The notes under the pieces were generated by a model. It saw only the letters and a list, made by a program, of their open reading frames with translations. It did no database searches and had not been told where the DNA came from. A stretch of DNA of 48,913 nt from Gammaproteobacteria bacterium (GTDB lineage Bacteria; Pseudomonadota; Gammaproteobacteria; JABABF01; JAHRAO01): assembly GCA_020027215.1 (NCBI GenBank), contig JAHRAO010000029.1:1-48913 (forward strand). The letters run 5' to 3'. A program made the translations under genes and the position numbers. This document shows positions 24,722-33,083 of the stretch, one piece after another. Every line of letters starts with the position of its first letter. The stretch's first letter is position 1.

Positions 24722-26248
24722 ATGACCAAACCTTACCTTATTGTTATTTTAGACGGCTGGGGATATAGCGAGACACGCGACCATAATGCCATTGCCCATG
24801 CAACGACTCCCGTGTGGGATCACCTCTGGCAATCTGCCCCGCATACTTTAATATCGGCTGCGGGAGAATATGTGGGTCTCCCCCCCCAGCAAATGGGTAA
24901 TTCTGAAATTGGACATACGAATATCGGTGCTGGACGGGTTGTCGCGAATCGTCTTCAACGTATCAATAACGCAATTGACCGCGGGGAGTTGGCGACCAAC
25001 CCAACTTATATACAAGCCTTACAAGCGCTCCACCCCAGCAACACCCTCCATATAATGGGTTTGCTGTCACCGGGAGGGGTGCATAGTCATGAACAACATT
25101 TTTATGCCCTCCTCGATACATGCAAAATGCGCCCAGCAACACCTATTATACGCCTCCATGCATTTTTAGACGGTCGCGACACCCCGCCACGGAGTGCAGA
25201 GAAATCATTAAGGAAGATGCATGAATATTGTTGCCTGTTACCCGATGCGCGTATCGCATCCATTTGTGGACGCTATTATGCTATGGATCGCGATAACCGC
25301 TGGGAACGCACTGAGATGGCTTATCGTTTATTAACTCAAGGAATAGGCGAATATAGTGCCCCTGATCCAGTAGATGCACTCCAGCAGGCATATCAGCGCG
25401 GTGAAAATGATGAATTTGTCAAACCCACGCGCATTGGCGAGCCGGCGGCCATAGAAGACGGTGATTTAGTGATATTTATGAATTTTCGCGCCGACCGCGC
25501 CAAGCAGATCACGCGTGCTTTTATTGAAAATGATTTTTCTCCCTTTGTTCGCCCTCAATGCCCCAATTTAGCACAATTTTTGACTATGGGGGATTACGAT
25601 AAAAATTTTGATGTGCTCTGTGCTTTCCCCGATGAAACCATTCATAATTCACTCGGTGAATATATAGGCGCGTTGGGAAAAACGCAATTACGGATTGCAG
25701 AAACAGAAAAATATGCCCATGTAACCTTCTTTTTTAACGGCGGTAGCGAAGTGTTGTTTGCGGGTGAAGAGCGCAAACTCATCCCGTCACCCCGCGTAGC
25801 GACTTATGATCTACAGCCTGAAATGAGCGCCATTGCGGTGACCGATCATTTGGTTGAGGCAATTCGCGGCAAGCAATATGATCTCATTATTTGTAACTAC
25901 GCTAATGGTGATATGGTGGGGCACACAGGGAACATGGATGCGACAATAAAAGCGGTAGAAACTATAGATCATTGTTTAGGGCGTGTGGTGAGTGCATTGC
26001 GTGATAGCGGAGGGGATGCGATTATTACTGCTGATCATGGTAATTGCGAAAAGATGCTGGATGAAGATAACCAGCAACCGCATACTGCGCATACCTGCTC
26101 ACTTGTTCCGATGATTTATGTTGGCGACCGTTCCCTTTCTTTATCTGATGGGGGGCAGTTATCTGATTTAGCGCCATCTATACTAGCTTTGATGGAAATA
26201 AAGCAACCGGCAGAAATGACCGGACGTTCTTTGATTCGTTTGCCCTAA
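24722..26248 (+). CDS. gpmI: 2,3-bisphosphoglycerate-independent phosphoglycerate mutase
   Basis: GpmI interconverts 3- and 2-phosphoglycerate in glycolysis using two metal ions and a phosphoserine. From the ATG at 24722 (508 residues) the metal ligand D11 lies in VILDGWGYS and the nucleophile S61 in QMGNSEIGHTNIGAGR. Further motifs are HAFLDGRDTPP, CGRYYAMDRDNRWER, FMNFRADRAKQITRAF and TADHGNCEKM. gpmI followed by envC matches E. coli. Confidence 0.97.
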   Translation: MTKPYLIVILDGWGYSETRDHNAIAHATTPVWDHLWQSAPHTLISAAGEYVGLPPQQMGNSEIGHTNIGAGRVVANRLQRINNAIDRGELATNPTYIQALQALHPSNTLHIMGLLSPGGVHSHEQHFYALLDTCKMRPATPIIRLHAFLDGRDTPPRSAEKSLRKMHEYCCLLPDARIASICGRYYAMDRDNRWERTEMAYRLLTQGIGEYSAPDPVDALQQAYQRGENDEFVKPTRIGEPAAIEDGDLVIFMNFRADRAKQITRAFIENDFSPFVRPQCPNLAQFLTMGDYDKNFDVLCAFPDETIHNSLGEYIGALGKTQLRIAETEKYAHVTFFFNGGSEVLFAGEERKLIPSPRVATYDLQPEMSAIAVTDHLVEAIRGKQYDLIICNYANGDMVGHTGNMDATIKAVETIDHCLGRVVSALRDSGGDAIITADHGNCEKMLDEDNQQPHTAHTCSLVPMIYVGDRSLSLSDGGQLSDLAPSILALMEIKQPAEMTGRSLIRLP

Positions 26249-26254
26249 ACATCT

Positions 26255-27340
26255 ATGATGAATATGCGCTATGTGGGCGGCTGGTGTGTGTGCCTGCTGA
26301 GTGCGTGGGTGACTGCGGAAAATACGCAGCAAATAGAGGACAACATAAAGCAATTAGAGGCCGATATTGTCTACGACATGGATGTGCAAAATCGGGTTTA
26401 TCGGGATTTACAACAGATAGAGCTCAAAATTGCCAAGTTAGATCAACTCATACGGCGCCTTAAAAAACGAATTCGTCAAAATGCCCAACGTCTGAAGCAG
26501 GTTGAAAGCAAAAAACAATCGCTGCAACGACTCGTTCGCAACCAGCAACACAATATCGGTTACGCACTCCGCGATGCGTGGCGCATCGGGCGAGAAGGAA
26601 AAATTAAGCTACTCCTCAACCAACAGTCTATTAAAAGTGTCGGGCGACTATCGGTATATTACGATTATTTCAGTCGGGCGAGTCAAGAAAATATTGATCG
26701 CTATCGCAAACAAATTATGGTTTTACGACAATTAAAGATAGAAGCGGCACGTACTCTTCGCACACAACAGGAACGCCATCGCCAAGTGCATGATAATTAT
26801 GCTGCTATGGAGCAGAGTAAACGTGCACAAAGTGAATTATTGCGGGCATTGCGGCAAGAGACGGCAAGCAAACAAAATGCCTTAAGCGAATCGCGGCGAC
26901 GATTGCGGGAGATTTTACGCTCCAGCACGCCATCGGTGCGCATTGTGAATGTTCCGTCATTTTCCACACAGAAAGGCAAACTCAATTGGCCAACCCTAGG
27001 TCACCGCACGCATCATTATAACGATAACCGCTTGATTCGCGGAGTGACCATTATGGCAGATGAAGGAGCGGTTGTGCGAGCAGTGCATAGCGGGACAGTC
27101 ATCCTTGCCGACTGGTTAAAGTATTATGGGTTGCTACTGATTATTGACCACGGCGATGATTATTTCAGTTTATATGCCCACAACCAAGGCCTTTTGTTTG
27201 ATGAAGGGGCACAAGTTCAAGAGGGTGAGCCCATTGCGATCGTAGGTCGCACGGGTGGTCAAAACGATCCGCGGCTGTATTTAGAAATTCGTCACCGCCA
27301 CCGTATCCTAGATAGCCGCACTTGGTTTGCGCAACGGTAG
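26255..27340 (+). CDS. envC: Murein hydrolase activator EnvC
   Basis: EnvC is periplasmic and activates the amidases AmiA and AmiB at the division septum. A short signal peptide precedes about 200 residues of coiled coil, then a C-terminal LytM (M23) domain. That domain lacks the zinc ligands: the HxxxD position reads RGVTIMAD and the HxH position YLEI, as in E. coli EnvC, which is also inactive as an enzyme. Conserved HSGTVILADWLKYYGLL and SLYAHNQ segments support the call. Confidence 0.93.
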   Translation: MMNMRYVGGWCVCLLSAWVTAENTQQIEDNIKQLEADIVYDMDVQNRVYRDLQQIELKIAKLDQLIRRLKKRIRQNAQRLKQVESKKQSLQRLVRNQQHNIGYALRDAWRIGREGKIKLLLNQQSIKSVGRLSVYYDYFSRASQENIDRYRKQIMVLRQLKIEAARTLRTQQERHRQVHDNYAAMEQSKRAQSELLRALRQETASKQNALSESRRRLREILRSSTPSVRIVNVPSFSTQKGKLNWPTLGHRTHHYNDNRLIRGVTIMADEGAVVRAVHSGTVILADWLKYYGLLLIIDHGDDYFSLYAHNQGLLFDEGAQVQEGEPIAIVGRTGGQNDPRLYLEIRHRHRILDSRTWFAQR

Positions 27341-27492
27341 TTGTATTGATGTGTGCCGTGGTTCCATCAACGCAATTGCGCAACCATCGTGCACATTAAA
27401 ACTCAAAAAATTTCGCCCCGCCGTACACCGCAATAGCATGACGCCTTTTACAGTGGGTAATTTAATTTTTCGCATAGCGCTATCTGCCGCAG

Positions 27493-27569
27493 TGGTCGGA
27501 GTGAGAGGATTTGAACCTCCGCCCCCTGCCTCCCGAAGGCAGTGCTCTACCAAGCTGAGCTACACTCCG
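27493..27569 (-). tRNA. tRNA-Pro (CGG anticodon)
   Basis: The minus strand folds with acceptor CGGAGTG/CACTCCG-complement, discriminator A and encoded CCA (77 nt). The anticodon stem CTGCC/GGCAG encloses TTCGGGA, giving CGG (proline). The T-loop is TTCAAAT. The 150 bases between envC and this tRNA hold no gene I can support. Confidence 0.96.
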
Positions 27570-27689
27570 CACTATAATTAGTTCTTTTTGTATGGATCAA
27601 TCTGCGATAAAATAGAGGCAAATATGCCACTATGCAATATAACAAATACGCTTCCTTAAATCAAATATTCACCGCCGGATCATTCAATT

Positions 27690-28379
27690 ATGCTTTCTTT
27701 ACAAGTTTCTGTTTGTATCATTTGCAAAGCGGCAATTGATATCCATTCTCCCGATATTTGTGTCTCTTGTCAAAATGCACTGGCGACGATACCCAACCCA
27801 TGCCCGCGCTGTGGATTATCTTTACCTCAGGGTGTCATGGCGGAAAAGTGTGGGAATTGTCGCACAATGAATTGGCGAGTCGAGCGTTGTGTTGCGTTGT
27901 GTTGTTACGATAGAACGGTATCTTTACTCGTACAAAAGTTTAAGTATGCCGCTGGCTTGACGGAAGGATACCATTTGAGTCAGCTGTTAGCCCGCAAAAT
28001 CACCCATGCCTATCATCCTACTGAATTGCCACAAGCTATCATCCCTGTGCCATTGCATTGGCGCAGAAGTATAGAGCGCGGTTTTAATCAAAGTAATGAA
28101 ATTGCCCGCGTATTATCGCATCGCCTCAATATTACCTATGCTCCTCGCTTAGCGAAACGATTGCGGGCGACTTCCCCACAAGCGCAATTGAACATTCAGG
28201 CACGTCGGCGTAATGTCAAGGGAGCATTTGTCTGCCGCGCGCCACTTCCTCACAAAATAGCAATTGTGGACGATGTAGTGACCACAGGGTCCACCATATC
28301 GGCGTTGGCAAATTGTTTGGCGAACGGCGGTGCACAGCACATTCATTTGTGGTGCTTAGGACGGCGAGATGCTGTTTAG
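27690..28379 (+). CDS. comF: ComF family phosphoribosyltransferase-like protein
   Basis: ComF/GntX proteins act in DNA uptake in naturally competent bacteria. The N-terminus has four CxxC pairs (CIIC, CVSC, CPRC, CGNC) that would bind zinc, and the C-terminal half is a PRT domain with IPVPLHWRRSIERGFNQS and the PRPP-binding IAIVDDVVTTGST. Length (229 residues) is standard. The modA start overlaps its end by 11 bases. Confidence 0.92.
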   Translation: MLSLQVSVCIICKAAIDIHSPDICVSCQNALATIPNPCPRCGLSLPQGVMAEKCGNCRTMNWRVERCVALCCYDRTVSLLVQKFKYAAGLTEGYHLSQLLARKITHAYHPTELPQAIIPVPLHWRRSIERGFNQSNEIARVLSHRLNITYAPRLAKRLRATSPQAQLNIQARRRNVKGAFVCRAPLPHKIAIVDDVVTTGSTISALANCLANGGAQHIHLWCLGRRDAV

Positions 28380-29178
28380 ACTGTTTGTAATTGTATACAT
28401 TGCGTTGCTGGTTGCTGTGCCACATGCACTCGCTGTCACCAAAGATACGACGCACACAGCTTCCAATGCACCTCAAACGACAAATACTTCCCCCACTGAA
28501 AAGGTGCGTATCGCCGTGGCGAGTAATTTCAAACACACTTTAGAGAAAATTGCTCTTTTGTTTACGCGCAAACAAAAGAATGTGCAGGTGCGTGTGAGCA
28601 GTGCGGCAAGTGGTGCCTTGTTTGCTTATATTCTCAATGGAGCGCCGTTTGATATTTTTCTCTCGGCGGATAGTGTCTTTCCTCGCCGGCTGGAACAGCG
28701 GGGCATTGCGCTTGCGAATACGCGCGTGCGTTATGCCGAGGGGCAATTAGTGTTACTCTTCGCCCGCCATGTAGAAAAATTGGCGACCCCATTTGCTCCC
28801 CCTTTACTATTGCGCCCCGAAGTGAAACATATCGCTATAGCGAACCATCATTTGGCGCCATACGGTCGCGCTACATTGGAAACATTGCACGCATTAGGTA
28901 TTCAACATGCGGTGCAATCGAAAATTATTACCGGTAATAATATTGGTCAAGTCAATCATTTTATTGCCAGTGGCAATGCCCAAGCGGGATTTGTTTCAAT
29001 GGCGCAAATTTTACAGCAAGAAAAATTACCGCCTCATTGGCCTGTCGCCCCCGGTTTACATTCTCCCCTCCAACAGGAAATGGTCCGCTTAACTAAGCGC
29101 CCAATAGCAGTTGCATTTTGGGAGTTTATGCGTTCAGACGAGGTACGGAGTGTTATCTATAGTAGCGGCTATCGGTGA
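28369..29178 (+). CDS. modA: Molybdate-binding periplasmic protein ModA
   Basis: ModA delivers molybdate to the ModBC transporter. A signal peptide (MLFRLFVIVYIALLVAVPHA) precedes the mature protein. Ligand and fold motifs include VRIAVASNFKHTLEK, SSAASGALFAYILNG, PFDIFLSADS and VRYAEGQLVLLFA. The 269 residues match the family. It overlaps comF by 11 bases and modB by 4, so modABC is one operon. Confidence 0.93.
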   Translation: MLFRLFVIVYIALLVAVPHALAVTKDTTHTASNAPQTTNTSPTEKVRIAVASNFKHTLEKIALLFTRKQKNVQVRVSSAASGALFAYILNGAPFDIFLSADSVFPRRLEQRGIALANTRVRYAEGQLVLLFARHVEKLATPFAPPLLLRPEVKHIAIANHHLAPYGRATLETLHALGIQHAVQSKIITGNNIGQVNHFIASGNAQAGFVSMAQILQQEKLPPHWPVAPGLHSPLQQEMVRLTKRPIAVAFWEFMRSDEVRSVIYSSGYR

Positions 29179-29843
29179 ATATCTGGAGTGCGCTGATTTT
29201 AACGCTACAATTGGCGTCAGTTAGTACTTGTATCTTACTATTCATTAGCATACCATTAGCGTGGTGGCTTGCCCGATGTCAAACTGTTGTGTATCGGGGG
29301 ATCGTGGAAGCAGTGGTCGCCTTACCCTTAGTTTTACCGCCTACAGTCGTTGGTTTCTATTTATTAGTTATTTTTGCACCGACCACTCTCCTAGGGCAAA
29401 TGTGGTTGTCTGTGACGGGACACACTTTGGCATTTAGTTTTAGTGGCTTGGTTGTGGGATCGGTATTGTATTCCCTCCCATTTGTTGTGCAACCTATTCA
29501 AGCAGCATTTACACAATTTCCCAATAAATTACTTGACGCTGCTGCTGTTTTGGGGGCATCACCCACGCAACGTTTTTTCAACTTAGTGCTACCATCTGTA
29601 TGGCGCAGCGTTCTCGTTGCGGCAAGTTTAGGGTTTGCTCATACGATTGGAGAGTTTGGAATCGTGTTGATGATTGGCGGGAGTATCCCAGAAGAGACTA
29701 GAGTATTGTCTATTGCTTTATATGAATATGTTGAAATGACTGAATATGCACGGGCACATACGATAGCATCCATATTAGTTATTTTTTCATTTATATTGTT
29801 GTTTTGTATTTATGTTGCCCGCCAAAAAATTGACCGGCACTGA
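29175..29843 (+). CDS. modB: Molybdate ABC transporter permease ModB
   Basis: The 222-residue inner-membrane permease has six hydrophobic segments and the EAA loop that contacts ModC (DAAAVLGASPTQRFFNLVLP), as well as VALPLVLPPTVVGFYLL and LGFAHTIGEFG. The start is GTG, overlapping the modA stop (GTGA). Together with ModA and ModC it forms the molybdate importer. Confidence 0.94.
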   Translation: MNIWSALILTLQLASVSTCILLFISIPLAWWLARCQTVVYRGIVEAVVALPLVLPPTVVGFYLLVIFAPTTLLGQMWLSVTGHTLAFSFSGLVVGSVLYSLPFVVQPIQAAFTQFPNKLLDAAAVLGASPTQRFFNLVLPSVWRSVLVAASLGFAHTIGEFGIVLMIGGSIPEETRVLSIALYEYVEMTEYARAHTIASILVIFSFILLFCIYVARQKIDRH

Positions 29844-29868
29844 CCCTGCTCGCTTGGTTACCCGCGCA

Positions 29869-30933
29869 ATGTTGCCGAAAGTGTTGACCAATGTCAGTAC
29901 TTTTACGCTCAATTGTACCCTCAATATTAGAGGCGGTAAAACTGCTCTTTATGGCCCCTCGGGAGCGGGTAAAACTCTCTTTTTGCATTTTTTAGCCGGT
30001 TTGGAGCGCGGACAGCATGATAGCTATATTCGTTTTGATGGTGAGGTATGGCAAAATGATCAAGTGTTTGTCCCGCCGCATTTGCGTGGAGTGGGGTGTG
30101 TTTTTCAAGAATCACGCTTATTTCCGCATTTAACCGTGCAGGGTAATTTGCAGTATGCCAGTAGACGAAAAGTGTTGCCTATTCATCTGGATATAGAGGA
30201 AATTGCGTCATTAACGGGCATCCATCATTTGTTGTCGCGCTATCCCACACACCTCTCAGGCGGACAATGTCGCCGTGTTGCATTGGCGCGGACATTATTG
30301 CGCGCACCGCGCTTGTTGTTGCTTGATGAACCTTTAACGGGGTTAGATGGAGAATCCAAGTGGCAGTTACTATCGGTATTGGAAGAAATGCAACAAAGAT
30401 TGGCTATTCCTTTTTTATATATCAGTCATGATATTCGTGAGGTGATATTGTTTGCTGATGACTTAGCACTTATAAAAGAAGGTAAAATACTAGCATACGG
30501 CTCTTTAACCGAGATCACTACAGGAGGCGATATTGCCGCGCTGAATAGCGATGATCTTTTTTCTGTTTTATACGGCACTGTGTTGCGTTATGATGCACTC
30601 CACCAATTGAATGCAATTGAGTTAATCGATGGTTTCACTCTCTTTATTGCTGGCGCTTCTCTTCAATCGATGAAAAGAGTGCGTATTCCTGTACTGGCGC
30701 AAGAAGTACATATATCATTGGCGATGGTTCGACAGACGAGTTTTCTCAATACTTTCCCCACGACAATATCGGCGATGATTCCGCTTGCCACAATGGATAC
30801 ATTATTGATTCTGCAGTTAGGGAAACAAACTCTATTATCACGGGTGCCGAATAAAATTTGCCAGCAAATTCGCTTAAGCATAGGGCAAAGGGTATACGCT
30901 AGTTTGAAAAATTTGCAATTATTCCCGTTATAA
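29869..30933 (+). CDS. modC: Molybdate ABC transporter ATP-binding protein ModC
   Basis: ModC powers molybdate import. It has Walker A GPSGAGKT, the Q-loop VFQESRLFPH, the signature LSGGQCRRVALARTLL, Walker B LLLLDEPLTGLD and the H-loop YISHD. A C-terminal TOBE-like domain follows. I use the ATG at 29869 because it matches the short N-terminus of other ModC proteins; an ATG at 29812, inside modB, is also possible. Confidence 0.93.
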   Translation: MLPKVLTNVSTFTLNCTLNIRGGKTALYGPSGAGKTLFLHFLAGLERGQHDSYIRFDGEVWQNDQVFVPPHLRGVGCVFQESRLFPHLTVQGNLQYASRRKVLPIHLDIEEIASLTGIHHLLSRYPTHLSGGQCRRVALARTLLRAPRLLLLDEPLTGLDGESKWQLLSVLEEMQQRLAIPFLYISHDIREVILFADDLALIKEGKILAYGSLTEITTGGDIAALNSDDLFSVLYGTVLRYDALHQLNAIELIDGFTLFIAGASLQSMKRVRIPVLAQEVHISLAMVRQTSFLNTFPTTISAMIPLATMDTLLILQLGKQTLLSRVPNKICQQIRLSIGQRVYASLKNLQLFPL

Positions 30934-30936
30934 AAA

Positions 30937-31554
30937 ATGGATCCTGACATTATTCAGCAATCGTTGTTGTTTGCATGGCTGAACGAACATGCGGATTACA
31001 TTTTATGGGCGATCATTATCATGGCTTTCGCCGAATGTTTCGCCATTGTCGGTATTTTTATTCCGGGCGTGGTTCTGCTTACCATAGGGGGATTTGCCGC
31101 TGGTTTGTCGGAGATCAATATATGGTGGGTTCTCATTTGCACCTACGTCGGTGGAGGGCTAGGCAATGCTACGAGCTATTGGTTGGGGTATTATGTGCGC
31201 GGTGGGCGGTTTTTTCAGGCAATGCTGGATTGGGAGTGGGTGGTAAAAATGGAGAAATTTACGCGCAGCTATGGTTGGTTGGCAGTTTTTGCGGCGCGCT
31301 TTATTGGTCCATTGCGCCCTGTCGCACCATTTGTCGCTGGCACAATGGGGATGCGTTTAGGTCTATTTTTATTCGTCGATATGTTATCTGGATTCTTATG
31401 GGCGCCTATATATATTTTGCCGGGCTATTTTATCGGTAACTCAATGAATTACCCACAAATTCATTGGCAATGGATCGCTTTAGGGGGCGTCATCCTCATT
31501 TGTATCGGCATACTGTTGTATATCGTGCGGCATAGATTCTTTGTTCTCAAGTAA
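30937..31554 (+). CDS. DedA family membrane protein
   Basis: This 205-residue protein matches the DedA family, linked to lipid (undecaprenyl phosphate) flipping, membrane potential and envelope integrity. It has the acidic AECFAIVGIFIPGVVLL segment, GGLGNATSYWLGYY, and the family Arg motif FAARFIGPLRPVAPFVAG. It begins 3 bases after modC, so it may be transcribed with the mod genes, though no functional link is known. Confidence 0.9.
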   Translation: MDPDIIQQSLLFAWLNEHADYILWAIIIMAFAECFAIVGIFIPGVVLLTIGGFAAGLSEINIWWVLICTYVGGGLGNATSYWLGYYVRGGRFFQAMLDWEWVVKMEKFTRSYGWLAVFAARFIGPLRPVAPFVAGTMGMRLGLFLFVDMLSGFLWAPIYILPGYFIGNSMNYPQIHWQWIALGGVILICIGILLYIVRHRFFVLK

Positions 31555-31699
31555 AGCATTTATTGCCATTGAGTGCAGTACAATGGAATAATGAATAATG
31601 GATGCACAGGTTATGGAGAGTACATATTTCTGTGTCCAACTATTTCTTACCCCCAATCCATATATAATGAGTTGGCAAGAAAGTGAGTCAAAATACTAA

Positions 31700-32455
31700 A
31701 TGATAGGAAACAATAAAGCAAAATTTGTCGCTGGCAACTGGAAAATGAATGGTGATGCGGCACAATTGCGCACCTTAACCTCTGAGATCGTTGCCGATTT
31801 AGGGGAGTGTAATAATGTTGCTCTTTTTCCTCCCAACACTTATTTGTGGTTGGTGCGCGAAATCTTGCGTGAAAGCACTATGGGCTATGGCGCCCAAAAT
31901 GTTGCCCGTGCGGACAATGGAGCCCATACAGGCGAAATTTCTGCGAGTATGCTTGTGGATATGGGGTGTCGTTATGTCATTGTTGGTCATTCAGAACGGC
32001 GACATACCTACGGTGAAGATGACACACTCATTGCCGCTAAAATGCAATGTGCCATTTTATCTCACTTGTGTCCAATCTTGTGTGTGGGTGAAACGAAAAC
32101 TCAGCGAGAGAACGGTGATATTTTTGAAGTGATTACCCAGCAATTAACCGTGGGGTTGGCTCATATACCGTTCCCGCAACATATCATGATCGCTTATGAG
32201 CCAGTATGGGCAATTGGGAGTGGCAAGGCGGCGACCCCTAAACAAATTATGCAAATGCATGAAGTTATCCACAAGTGGTTAGCACAACAAGCCAATGAGT
32301 GTAAGATAGCCGTGCTGTATGGTGGGAGCGTCAATGCAGATAATGCCGATGCGATATTGTCCATTCCGCAAGTGGATGGGGTTTTAGTGGGCGGTAGCTC
32401 GCTCAAGAGCAGTGAATTTGTGGCGATTGCCAAAAGCGCGTGCGCACATTATTGA
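31700..32455 (+). CDS. tpiA: Triosephosphate isomerase
   Basis: TpiA interconverts dihydroxyacetone phosphate and glyceraldehyde 3-phosphate. The 251-residue TIM barrel has the active-site residues K15 (AGNWKMN), H97 (VIVGHSERR) and E167 (AYEPVWAIG), and the phosphate loop GGSVNADNA. A TATAAT at 31663-31668 lies about 30 bases upstream of the ATG, with a weak -35. secG follows 29 bases later. Confidence 0.97.
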   Translation: MIGNNKAKFVAGNWKMNGDAAQLRTLTSEIVADLGECNNVALFPPNTYLWLVREILRESTMGYGAQNVARADNGAHTGEISASMLVDMGCRYVIVGHSERRHTYGEDDTLIAAKMQCAILSHLCPILCVGETKTQRENGDIFEVITQQLTVGLAHIPFPQHIMIAYEPVWAIGSGKAATPKQIMQMHEVIHKWLAQQANECKIAVLYGGSVNADNADAILSIPQVDGVLVGGSSLKSSEFVAIAKSACAHY

Positions 32456-32484
32456 CCAGTTGAATAAAAAAAAATAGAGGTAAA

Positions 32485-32874
32485 ATGGAACAAATATTTA
32501 TTATCATATTCGTTTTGAGTGCCGTAACGGTGGTGGGGCTAATTTTGTTGCATCGCGGTAAGGGTGCAGATATAGGAGCGTCATTTGGTGGTGGTGGCTC
32601 ACAAGCCTTATTCGGTCCCGGCGGCGGTACCGATTTCCTCACCAAAGTGATTACCGCTTTAGTGATTATCATGTTTACCAGTTGTTTTATAATTGCCGTC
32701 TTAGCGGGCAACCGCTTTCGTGACGCGGGTTTGTTGGATATTGATATCCCCAGTGCCCCCGCCACTATGGATGCTGCACCTGCATCGGATATCCCGTTGA
32801 GCGATACTGAACTTGCTGACCCTGTGGGTGATGTTCCCGAATCACCGCAAAGCGACGATACTCAATCCAAATAA
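32485..32874 (+). CDS. secG: Protein translocase subunit SecG
   Basis: SecG is a small membrane subunit of the SecYEG translocon. The 129-residue product has two hydrophobic segments flanking the conserved HRGKGADIGASFGGGGSQ loop. The C-terminal tail is acidic and Pro/Ser-rich and is variable in the family. AGAGGTAAA precedes the start. It follows tpiA, and tRNA-Leu follows it, as in many Gammaproteobacteria. Confidence 0.95.
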   Translation: MEQIFIIIFVLSAVTVVGLILLHRGKGADIGASFGGGGSQALFGPGGGTDFLTKVITALVIIMFTSCFIIAVLAGNRFRDAGLLDIDIPSAPATMDAAPASDIPLSDTELADPVGDVPESPQSDDTQSK

Positions 32875-32887
32875 GTTTTTCTATTGA

Positions 32888-32972
32888 GCCGAAGTGGTGG
32901 AATTGGTAGACACGCTATCTTGAGGGGGTAGTGGCGCAAGCCGTGCCGGTTCAAGTCCGGCCTTCGGCACCA
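32888..32972 (+). tRNA. tRNA-Leu (GAG anticodon)
   Basis: Acceptor GCCGAAG/CTTCGGC, discriminator A and encoded CCA (85 nt). The anticodon loop TTGAGGG gives GAG (leucine codon CUC). The long variable arm and T-loop TTCAAGT are canonical. It lies 14 bases after secG. Confidence 0.96.
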
Positions 32973-33083
32973 CAATGATACAGAGCATTATTATGGGCTA
33001 TGTGGATGATGCGAAAGATGTTGGCGCAAAAATTGTGATATATTGTATGCTGGATAGCGAAAAAAATTTGCGCAACCCAGTGC

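Noticed and set aside
26255-27340. EnvC as an active M23 endopeptidase
   Set aside because: Both zinc-ligand motifs are missing, as in E. coli EnvC, so it is an activator and not an enzyme.
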